64,000 nucleotides of DNA. Origin: Lampris incognitus (Eukaryota > Chordata > Actinopteri > Lampriformes > Lampridae). The notes under the pieces were generated by a model that was given only the letters and a program-made list of their open reading frames with translations, had not been told where the DNA came from and ran no database searches. The stretch lies in the NCBI RefSeq assembly GCF_029633865.1, contig NC_079214.1:29733957-29797956 (forward strand), read 5' to 3'. Position numbers and translations under genes: made by a program. This document shows positions 56,574-64,000 of this stretch, in pieces (the first letter of the stretch is position 1; each line of letters begins with the position of its first letter).

Positions 56574-57249
56574 TCCATGGGTCAGACCAGATATCGATAT
56601 CACCCAAGGTGACACAACTTCACTGGTGCCATTTTATTTGGTACACTAACAGAAGTAAAATAATACATGATAACCTTTCCAAATGAGCAGCTATTTCATT
56701 TTTCTTTCAGGAAACCTGTTTCTGTGCCTCTCACAATTGTGTATTTGCCCAGATTTTTACAGATATAGCATTTCAACACCCCTGGTACTGAGTAGCCTAG
56801 CTTAAACTCTGGGACAGTCCTTAGTTGGCCAACAACCAAGGACAACCAGTACTGTGTACTTCCATTCATTGTGCTAAGCTAGGCTAACGTGCAGCCAGAT
56901 AGCTTTCTACTAAACACATAGGGAGGAAACTGGTATCTATCTTCTTGTCTCACTCTGGAGAAGATTGTAAGCTAATTTCCCATAATGTTAGCATGTTCTT
57001 TTAATGTATATGTTAATATGATTGTTAAAGTGGCTACGAGGAACTTTCATCTTGTGTTGATTTTAGCGGCCTTATGTGGACAAAATACAGCTGTTGCATA
57101 GCAACTACGTAATGTATCTATTTGTGGCTATGTAAGATAAATAATGGTAATATGATGCTGGTGAAGCAAAGTAAACTTTGTTTTAGTAGTGTTCATACAC
57201 CTAAGTTACATGTATTTGTTTGTATGTGGCAGGTGAAAACTGACTGAAT

Positions 57250-58509
57250 ATGGCCACTGGTGAACAAGCAAGTTTTTACCCAATACCAAAGCGCCCACGG
57301 GTGGAGTGCATTATCCACTGTTCTGATGATACAGATAAGCTGGTTTCACTACAAAGTGTCGACTCATGGAGAACTCTGCTCAGGGCAGCTCAGATACGAA
57401 ATCATGCACCAGTTTTGAAACTGGCAAAAGACATTCCTGAGGGACAGATTCCAGCAATCTACTACCACAGAAAGTGTCGCAGTATCTTCACTATGAAGCA
57501 AATTCTTGATGGCCTCCTTGCAAAAGAAAAGAAAAGTTGTGTCTCTGCTGAAGAGAAACAATCTAAGAGAGTAGCTCGACATGCTCCAAGTACATCTAGG
57601 ACTTATGATGCAGAGTGCATATTTTGTCAGAAAAACAGCAAATATTCCAAGAGACAGAATACGAGAGAAGTACTGGTGCAGTGTCGAGAACTGCGAGCTG
57701 ATGCAAAGATCAGGAGTGCAGCCACAAAAAAAAGGGACAGCAGAATCCTTGACATTGGGAGTAGAGACCTTGTAGCAGCTGAAGGGCACTACCACAGGTC
57801 ATGCTATAGACTTTACACCAAAGAAGAGGTTTCCAAAGGAGAGGTTGCCAGCAATAAAGATGATGATGCTGCAGCCCAGTATGAAGCTGCTGTGAATAAG
57901 GCATACAATGAGCTGTTCCTCTTCATCAGGATGGAGCTTTTTGGCAATCCTCAAGTGATGACAATGACTGATCTCTCTTCTAGACTGGTAGCTTCAATGA
58001 ACTCCCAAGGCATTGCCCAAGTCAAGGAATCAACCAAGAAGCACATAAGGCGAAACCTGGAGAGTGAGTTTGCTGGAGCCTTGCAGATATTCCCTGATGA
58101 GAAAGGAAAATTCCTCCTCTATCCCGATAACTTGTCCATGAGGGAACTTGCCAAAGAAAATCAGTCTCTCAAAAGGGAGCTGCAGACCCTGAAAAGTGTC
58201 AGTGCACAAGATGTTATAGCCAAAGCAGCCATCAAATTGAGAGCAGACATTAAAAGTCAAGATGTTCCTCAAACCTGGCCGCCTGATGTCAAACCAGAAG
58301 CAGAATGTCCTACCATTCCAGAGTCGCTCATTATCTTCCTGTACTCTCTACTCACAGGCTCAAATGATCCTGATCATGCATCCCAGAGAGTGCAGTGCCT
58401 TCTGCAGTCATTTGGCCATGACATAGTATATGCAGTGACATGTGGAAATACCAAGCCTTCCAAGAACATTGTTCTACCATTCAGTGTCAAATCGTTGACA
58501 GGAATGTAG
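57250..58509 (+). CDS. Academ-like protein, segment 1 (N-terminal)
   Basis: ATG at 57250 (MATGEQASFYPIPKRPRVEC) opens 419 codons. Two Cys/His clusters are visible: CIIHCSD...YYHRKCRSIF (residues about 20-80) and CIFCQKN...VQC...GHYHRSCYRLY (about 123-187). These look like zinc-binding DNA-recognition modules. A predicted coil (LAKENQSLKRELQTLK, about 300-315) follows. The frame ends at 58509, but the protein clearly continues in the next frame from about 58502, where a run of A appears one base short. A basic PKRPR near the start may be a nuclear signal. Confidence 0.85.
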   Translation: MATGEQASFYPIPKRPRVECIIHCSDDTDKLVSLQSVDSWRTLLRAAQIRNHAPVLKLAKDIPEGQIPAIYYHRKCRSIFTMKQILDGLLAKEKKSCVSAEEKQSKRVARHAPSTSRTYDAECIFCQKNSKYSKRQNTREVLVQCRELRADAKIRSAATKKRDSRILDIGSRDLVAAEGHYHRSCYRLYTKEEVSKGEVASNKDDDAAAQYEAAVNKAYNELFLFIRMELFGNPQVMTMTDLSSRLVASMNSQGIAQVKESTKKHIRRNLESEFAGALQIFPDEKGKFLLYPDNLSMRELAKENQSLKRELQTLKSVSAQDVIAKAAIKLRADIKSQDVPQTWPPDVKPEAECPTIPESLIIFLYSLLTGSNDPDHASQRVQCLLQSFGHDIVYAVTCGNTKPSKNIVLPFSVKSLTGM

Positions 58510-60980
58510 AGTTGATAAACATCCTCAACCGACTTGGTCACAGTGTGTCCTATTCACAGATGGAAGAGATCAACACTGCCCTGTGTCTCCAGAAACTCTC
58601 ATCATCAGGGAGTGGCATTGCCCTTCCAGCTAACATCCATCCTGGCATATTCACAACTTTAGCCTGGGACAATATCGACCGTCTTGAAGAAACTGTCAGT
58701 GGTGAGGGAACATCTCACAGAGTCCATGGGATTGCTGTGCAAGCAAAGCCAGTCAACCCACTTCCTGTCCAACCCATGCCCACTGTTCCCAAAACAAAGA
58801 AGAGAAGCATTGATGGACCCCCACCAATGTTACCAACTTACAATGCTGGACAACAGGTAGGGCCACCACAAAGCAAAAAGTCAGATGCCGATATTGCAGC
58901 CAATACTAAGCTTGCCAGAGAGAAAAACCTTCTTTGGGTCCTAGCACGCATGTCACAACAAGAAGAACAGTCAGTCAGCAGCTGGACAGGCTTCAACATC
59001 CTGACTCGAGGAGAGATGACGGTCATCCCCGACAATATAGGCTATCTGCCTACCATCAATGCTCCAGCGACACAAATGTCTACTGTCAACGAGGTGCTTA
59101 ACCAGTCACTGAGCATCATGCAGTGCTTAGGCCTGAGGAAGATTGTCTGTATCTTTGACCAAGCCCTGTATGCGAAGGCTGTCGAGATCACATGGAAACA
59201 CCATGACAAGTTCCATGATATCATCGTTAGGCTTGGGGTATTCCACACCATCTGCACACTGCCGGCAATGATAGGAAAGCGTTTCCAAGATGCTGGACTC
59301 AAAGACCTCTGCATTGAGTCTGGCATGATTGCAGAAGGCTCAATTGCTGGTGTTATGGATGGCCGCAAGTACAACAGGGCAGTGCGACTACACAAGCTCC
59401 TGTATGAGGCTCTCATGCGACTGACCTTGAATGGTTTCCTGTCCTGGTTGGAAGAAACTCACAGGAATGACATGGTTCACCTGAATGAGACACGGAAGAC
59501 ATTTGACAGCCTTGGGAAAGAAGTCTCACAACATGCTTTGAAGGAGGTCCTCGAGAACAGCTCTTGTACACGCATCATGGATCTATTTGAAGTCTACCGT
59601 GAGTTCCTTAGAGGTGGAAACGGCAGCCTCTCGAACTTCTGGATGTCCTATTTGGACATGGTTGAAATCTTGTTGGGGCTCATCCGAGCATCCAGAGAGG
59701 GAGACTGGATGCTACACTTGGCTAGCATTCGAGCAATGATCCCATGGTGCTTTGCTTATGACAGGATGAATTATGCACGCTACCTCCCCTACTACTACGC
59801 CCAGATGTCTGAGCTGCCCATCACACACCCAGATGTGTACACAGAATTCATGGAAGGAGCCTTCTCAGTCCAACTGGGCTCCACCAATCCCTTTGGCCGA
59901 ATCCCTGTTGACCAAGCTATAGAAGAAACGGTGAACAAAGACACCCAAACAGCTGGAGGGACAAAGGGATTCAGCTTGAAGTCAGGAGCTGTGACCAAAT
60001 ATTATCTCACAGCTGAGTATAGAAGCATGTACCTCAGACAGCTGAGAGACCTGACAGGTCAAGGCAGGTGCAAATGGTCTCATCCAGATCTACAGAGTCC
60101 AAGGATCAAGAGAGATGAAGCAGATGTCCAGTCTCTCATGGACCTTATGGAGAATAACTGGCTCAATCCTATGTCCGCTGATGAGATTGATTTGGTTAGC
60201 CTCTCCACTGGCAACATGGCTCCACCTGATGTGACCATAGATCTCTTGAGAGCTCTTGAGAAAGGAGAAGAGGCCTACCAAGCATTCCAGCAAACAAGGT
60301 TAGATGCAGACCCACCACCTGTGAAATTCCATGACAAGATGACCAAGCAAAGTCTGAAAACATTCTCCAATGTCAGCACAAAACAAGCTCATGGAAAGAA
60401 AGCACAGGATGTGGTTCTGAAGGCAGATAGAAACCTTTTCAGTCACATGATCCTGGTGGCTGAAAGCAGGAAGGTGAATCTGAAGGATGTCCTTGCCTAC
60501 CCATTGGGCCCACTACCATGGGCACTGGCAAATGCTGATGGGTCCTTACGAAAAACAAACAAGGCTGCACTTGCCAGAGAGCTTGAAAAGAATGTATCTC
60601 CTGCAGAAGACATCCCAATCCCATCTACTTCCATCATTGATGGGATGAGCCTGATCCAAAAAATGAATGGCAACAACAAAACCTTTGCACAGGTGGCAGA
60701 GTCAGCCTTGACCCAGGTCCTCCATGAGGGAGCACAGAGTGGGAGGATTGATGTTGTTTTTGATGTCTATCACCAGACTTCGATCAAAGATGCTGAACGA
60801 CTGAACCGGGTGGAGACATCACTCTCCAGTACAAGAATCTTGCAGGGGGACACCACGTCCAGCAGTGGAGAAAATTTCTGTGCAGTTCCTCCAACAAGAC
60901 CAGTCTCATCAAGTTTCTGGTGGAAGAGTGGAAACTCCCATGATACAGAGCTATGCTGCATGGCAAGGTGTTGTACATGA
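58440..60980 (+). CDS. Academ-like protein, segment 2 (core)
   Basis: The usable part is about 58503-60810. It begins VELINILNRLGHSVSYSQME. The central part has KIVCIFDQALYAKAVEITW, GVFHTICTLPAMIGKRFQDA and GVMDGRKYNRAVRLHKLLYE, likely the core of the transposase including candidate catalytic acids. I could not place all DDE residues. Near the end, GRIDVVFDVYHQTSIKDAER resembles the N-terminal XPG/FEN1 motif (FD...xK..e..R). The frame drifts at about 60810, where a G-run appears one base short, so the last 55 or so residues of the open frame are not real. Confidence 0.85.
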   Translation: MWKYQAFQEHCSTIQCQIVDRNVELINILNRLGHSVSYSQMEEINTALCLQKLSSSGSGIALPANIHPGIFTTLAWDNIDRLEETVSGEGTSHRVHGIAVQAKPVNPLPVQPMPTVPKTKKRSIDGPPPMLPTYNAGQQVGPPQSKKSDADIAANTKLAREKNLLWVLARMSQQEEQSVSSWTGFNILTRGEMTVIPDNIGYLPTINAPATQMSTVNEVLNQSLSIMQCLGLRKIVCIFDQALYAKAVEITWKHHDKFHDIIVRLGVFHTICTLPAMIGKRFQDAGLKDLCIESGMIAEGSIAGVMDGRKYNRAVRLHKLLYEALMRLTLNGFLSWLEETHRNDMVHLNETRKTFDSLGKEVSQHALKEVLENSSCTRIMDLFEVYREFLRGGNGSLSNFWMSYLDMVEILLGLIRASREGDWMLHLASIRAMIPWCFAYDRMNYARYLPYYYAQMSELPITHPDVYTEFMEGAFSVQLGSTNPFGRIPVDQAIEETVNKDTQTAGGTKGFSLKSGAVTKYYLTAEYRSMYLRQLRDLTGQGRCKWSHPDLQSPRIKRDEADVQSLMDLMENNWLNPMSADEIDLVSLSTGNMAPPDVTIDLLRALEKGEEAYQAFQQTRLDADPPPVKFHDKMTKQSLKTFSNVSTKQAHGKKAQDVVLKADRNLFSHMILVAESRKVNLKDVLAYPLGPLPWALANADGSLRKTNKAALARELEKNVSPAEDIPIPSTSIIDGMSLIQKMNGNNKTFAQVAESALTQVLHEGAQSGRIDVVFDVYHQTSIKDAERLNRVETSLSSTRILQGDTTSSSGENFCAVPPTRPVSSSFWWKSGNSHDTELCCMARCCT

Positions 60981-61924
60981 CCTGTGAGGAAACCTGCTAC
61001 AAGTTGACAGAAGATGGGTGTGAGGAAGCAGCAGAACTGCACTCCACACATGAAGAAGCTGACACCCGTCTGCTCCTGCATGCATTGCATGCAGCAAATG
61101 CGGGCTCAAAGTCGGTTATCATCACAGCTGAGGACACTGATGTCATGGTGCTTTGTCTTGGCTTCCAGAAGGACATCACCTGTCCCATCTACCAGAAGTG
61201 TGGGACTCAGAACCGCACACGGTTTGTCGACATCACCAAACTGGCAAGTTCACTTGGAGACAGCATCTGTGACAGCCTAATTGGCTTACATGCCTTCACA
61301 GGCTGCGACACTGTCAGTGCATTCGCTGGTCGAGGGAAGCTGAATGCCCTGAAGATAGTGAGAAAGCACACTTCCTGCCAAGAGACTTTTAGTCAACTGG
61401 GACAGACATGGAATGTGAGTGATGAGCTGTTCCAGAAAATTGAGCAGTTCACCTGTCGGATGTATGTTGCTAATAGCAGCACTGCTGAGGTGAACAAACT
61501 GCGTTACCAGCTCTTCTGCACCAAAAGGGGAGAGGTTGAGTCCAGCCAGCTGCCACCATGTAGAGACTGTCTCTTTATGCATGTTCAACGAGCCAACTAT
61601 CAGGCAGCAATATGGAAGTGCTGTCTGCAGGCTAACCCTGTGGTGCCAAGCCCTACTGAGTATGGATGGACAGACGATGAAGGCAAGCTGGCCATTTACT
61701 GGATGCGCTCCCCACCTGCACCAGATGTGGTCTTGGAAATGCTAACATGCAAGTGTGTGCATTCATGCAAAATGCCAAGCTGCATGTGCCTGTCAAATGG
61801 ACTTCCATGCACAGACATGTGCAGGTTACAGACCTGCAGTAACCAAAAACAGCAGGATGGTCCAGAACTGGACTTTGAACTTGGGGAGTCAGATGATGAG
61901 AGAAACGAGCAGTTTGATGAATGA
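60953..61924 (+). CDS. Academ-like protein, segment 3 (XPG nuclease, Cys8)
   Basis: The real frame runs from about 60810, passes one TGA (60941-60943), and ends at 61924. It carries the XPG internal motifs in order: HEEADTRLLLHALHA, SVIITAEDTDVMVLCLGF and LHAFTGCDTVSAFAGRGK, matching the EAD, DTD and GCD...GxG pattern of FEN1/XPG flap nucleases. The C-terminus has eight cysteines in a CxC...C...CxC...C...C...C array (61745-61845), the Cys8 finger of Academ. An acidic tail ends the protein. With segments 1 and 2 the total is about 1,550 residues. Confidence 0.85.
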   Translation: MLHGKVLYMTCEETCYKLTEDGCEEAAELHSTHEEADTRLLLHALHAANAGSKSVIITAEDTDVMVLCLGFQKDITCPIYQKCGTQNRTRFVDITKLASSLGDSICDSLIGLHAFTGCDTVSAFAGRGKLNALKIVRKHTSCQETFSQLGQTWNVSDELFQKIEQFTCRMYVANSSTAEVNKLRYQLFCTKRGEVESSQLPPCRDCLFMHVQRANYQAAIWKCCLQANPVVPSPTEYGWTDDEGKLAIYWMRSPPAPDVVLEMLTCKCVHSCKMPSCMCLSNGLPCTDMCRLQTCSNQKQQDGPELDFELGESDDERNEQFDE

Positions 61925-62231
61925 CAGTGTGATGATTCTGATGGTATTACTGTGGTAGTAGTCTATTGATGCACAGGATGTTGATTCTGGACTTGGTTAC
62001 CCAGAGCTTGATAACAATAATGTAACCATATTCACATATACCCATTACCCTACCCATTACCATTACATATACCCACTAATGATATGGGATTACATGTATC
62101 ATTGACTAAGTATATGTAAATGTCAATGTTGTTTAAAATATTAAAATAGTTCATTACCTCACTATGGTATTCCTTTTTATCATGTATTTTGATTGTGTAT
62201 TTAAACAAATGTATAGAGACCAGTTTGTGAC
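61925..62231 (+). other. 3' untranslated part of the Academ-like element
   Basis: AT-rich, with TACCCATTAC repeats near 62040-62080. It leads into the right inverted repeat. Confidence 0.6.
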
Positions 62232-62779
62232 CTAACTGGCTTTGGTCTAGTTCTCATTTAAGGCTCACAATCACCTCACACAATGAAATAGTATGGGTAT
62301 ATTATACATTTTCTGAATCTTTACAGTCCTGTGAGTATTCCAGTTTTTGTGTTTTGTGTCCCTGATATTCCTAGATGCCACAGGGCTAAAAGAAAGTATA
62401 TAGTTTAGGCGAAAATTGCAGAAAGATGTGCGTTATTGACGGGTTGAAGAGCTCAAGTGACCTCTATATTTGTGAGAAATATCCACAACAGGGCTTGAAT
62501 GAAAGCTAAGAAGGTCCCCTTTAAAATGATACCAAAGACAATATTATAGAACATTGAAAAATGTCCTGACCATGAGGCTAAACCAGGATATGCACCAGCG
62601 TCTAAAATGCAATTTAGTTTAGCGGGTGGTTAACTTCATGAGCTGATAACTGTGATACAGCTGCCACTCAGGAATGGTTATCATACCAAAATATCATCTA
62701 CAGACATGGATCCTTTCAAAAATTATAAGTAAGTTTTGCCATCTTGAGTGTACCGAAATATCGTCTGGCCCATGGACTA
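62232..62779 (-). repeat. Academ-like right inverted repeat
   Basis: Inverted copy of 55993-56573, ending GGCCCATGGACTA at 62779. Confidence 0.95.
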
Positions 62780-63106
62780 AGACAAGTAAATGACCTGGAT
62801 GATGCGATATCCTGGCAATATTACCTGCAACTCACGGTTGTAGGTAATAAAGGTTTGAGGCCAGAATGGAGGGAGGGGGGAGGGACCGCCGCTGCGCGCT
62901 CTGCTGTGATTCGTTGTTTTGTCATCAAATGTTCACACGAATCAACCAATCACAGCAGCGTATAGTTTCTGGCGGCTTTTTCAACATGGAGGAGGTCTCC
63001 AGTTTATCTGATTGCAATTGCGCGAAATTCCGCGAATCAAATGTTTAAGTATTCGGTCTGAACGTCAAGAAATGCGGTTACAACATCAACGTGTCACAAA
63101 ACATAC
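62780..63106 (+). promoter_or_regulatory. Hairpin with CCAAT box, promoter-like
   Basis: CTGCTGTGATTCGTTG (62901-62916) pairs with CAACCAATCACAGCAG (62943-62958), one mismatch. The right arm contains CCAAT. It is GC-rich compared with its surroundings and is followed by a short ATG frame (MEEVSSLSDCNCAKFRESNV) that I cannot assign. Confidence 0.35.
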
Positions 63107-63430
63107 TGTAACGTGCACGGATAAGAAGACACGCTGGCCGCTGGTTCGCGGGTCTGACCCTTTAGTCGAGCGGTTAGCGATGCCTCCTGCGGTGCAGGTG
63201 ATACGGGCTCGCATCCCGGCCGCGGCAGTTCCCGTGGTTGCGTTGTCCCCCGAATTCGCTACAATACATTTGTTTAACCATTTCGATAAAACTGCACTCG
63301 CGCGAATCAAATGTTTACATATTCGGTCTGAACTTCAAGACCTCTTTTCAATCAGCTAAAATGCGGTTACTTACAACATCAACGTGTCACAAAACATACA
63401 TTTGTTTAACCATTTCGATGATTTGTTCAG
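63018..63430 (+). repeat. Local direct repeats
   Basis: GCGAATCAAATGTTTA...TTCGGTCTGAAC...AACATCAACGTGTCACAAAA occurs twice (63031-63106 and 63302-63402), and ACATTTGTTTAACCATTTCG also twice. Confidence 0.85.
63107..63263 (+). mobile_element. Solo copy of the TRIM terminal repeat
   Basis: TGTAACGTGCACGG...ATTCGCTACA, 157 bp, flanked by ATAC on both sides (63103-63106 and 63264-63267). A-box TAGTCGAGCGG; the B-box region reads GGGCTCGCATCCC. The empty site is visible nearby: the same flanking sequence occurs uninterrupted at 63385-63410. Confidence 0.8.
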
Positions 63431-63859
63431 TTGAAGCTGGAAAGAGAAACGACATTCGCATAGTGTTGAATGTAGACATACCGCAGCTCCATCTGAAAAG
63501 TAACTGAAGCTGTCTAATAAATGTAGTGGAGTAGAACGTACAATATTTCCCCCTGCAATGTAATGGAGTGGAAGTATAACGCAACATCAAATGGAAATAC
63601 TCAAGTAAAACTACCTCAAATCGGAACTAAGTAGCTACAGTAGCCTACCTGTGTAATTGTACTATTTTCCACCACTGTACTGTGGTAGTGGGTATGGCTC
63701 CTCACAAAAATTATACACTTTCAAATTGGTCAGATACATTTATTTCACAACAATAAAAGTAGGCTACATGCAGGACTGCAGTTAGTCCTGACATACAATT
63801 CACTTTAATTTAACAAGAACAATTACAGAATGCAGGTAAATTGGAAAACTGTGGCCAGT
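63431..63859. other. Non-coding stretch between inverted repeats
   Basis: Nothing recognised. Confidence 0.4.
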
Positions 63860-63975
63860 GAGGGTTTCTAGCTGGTTGAAAAGAGGCCTTTATGTTCAGA
63901 CTGAATATTTAAACATTTGATTTGCGCGACTGCAGTTTTATCGAAATGGTTAAACAAAGCAAATGTATGGGTTGT
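63860..63975 (-). repeat. Inverted copy of the local repeat
   Basis: The complement reads TTTGTTTAACCATTTCGATA, then CAAATCAAATGTTTAAATAT and a TCTGAAC block, as at 63268-63357. The pair may be the arms of a larger palindromic element that continues past the window. Confidence 0.75.
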
Positions 63976-64000
63976 TAAGGTCCCTCTCACTAAGGAGCTG

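Larger units (their letters stand above)
55993..62779 (+). mobile_element. Academ-like DNA transposon, 6.8 kb
   Basis: Terminal inverted repeats start TAGTCCATGGGCCAGA at 55993 and end with its complement at 62779. The left repeat runs to about 56573 and the right from about 62232. AGA flanks both sides (55990-55992 and 62780-62782), a 3-bp TSD. A single coding region (57250-61924) encodes an XPG-like nuclease and a C-terminal Cys8 cluster. Long repeats, a 3-4-bp TSD, XPG nuclease and Cys8 finger are the traits described for Academ transposons. Confidence 0.8.

Overview
This window is teleost fish nuclear DNA. It holds two host genes broken into small GT-AG exons (kif26b and an MS4A-like gene), many CA/GT microsatellites, and a dense mix of typical fish transposons: RTE- and Rex1/CR1-type LINEs, a Tc1-like element, hAT elements, chromovirus and Mag-like Ty3/gypsy elements, and tRNA-headed SINEs. 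There are no bacterial-style operons, ribosome binding sites or CRISPR arrays. No free-standing canonical tRNA or rRNA gene was seen.

Layout. 1-7.1 kb: the 5' part of kif26b on the minus strand (coding exon 1 at 5969-6028, exon 2 at 4898-5290, then the start of a long intron with a SINE and a LINE 3' end). 7.9-16.6 kb: a chromovirus-type gypsy element (minus strand, one 382-bp LTR left). It is split inside its RNase H domain by a 4.3-kb hAT transposon with an exact 8-bp target-site duplication (TSD). That hAT carries a MITE inside its transposase and a SINE, and the SINE itself holds a TG...CA solo-LTR-like insert. 16.9-22.5 kb: a C2H2-tailed LINE (plus strand) and a near full-length RTE LINE (minus strand, 17-bp TSD). 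25.0-26.6 kb: a Tc1-like element with about 210-bp inverted repeats, lying downstream of four phase-0 exons of an MS4A-like membrane protein (26662-28577, minus strand). 32.9-37.7 kb: a young Mag-like gypsy element whose two LTRs differ at 1 of 191 bases. 40.5-45.4 kb: an older relative (LTRs about 95% identical) inserted in an L2-like LINE remnant. 46.6-49.9 kb: a hAT relic packed with SINEs. 50.4-51.2 kb: an unrecognised 257-codon exon. 51.4-53.3 kb: a Rex1/CR1-like LINE and a SINE. 53.5-54.1 kb: a decayed THAP-domain gene.

Two items stand out. At 54.08-54.46 kb there is a miniature LTR-retrotransposon-like (TRIM-like) element whose terminal repeats look like tRNA promoters. Solo copies of the repeat at 55.4 and 63.1 kb have 4-bp TSDs. 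At 55.99-62.78 kb there is a 6.8-kb DNA transposon with about 550-580-bp inverted repeats and a 3-bp TSD. It encodes a protein of roughly 1,550 residues with an XPG/FEN1-like nuclease and a C-terminal eight-cysteine cluster, a combination that fits the Academ superfamily.

Most coding breaks in the youngest elements are single-base indels, several in homopolymers, so some may be assembly errors. Family assignments come from motifs and memory of the families; no database search was possible.
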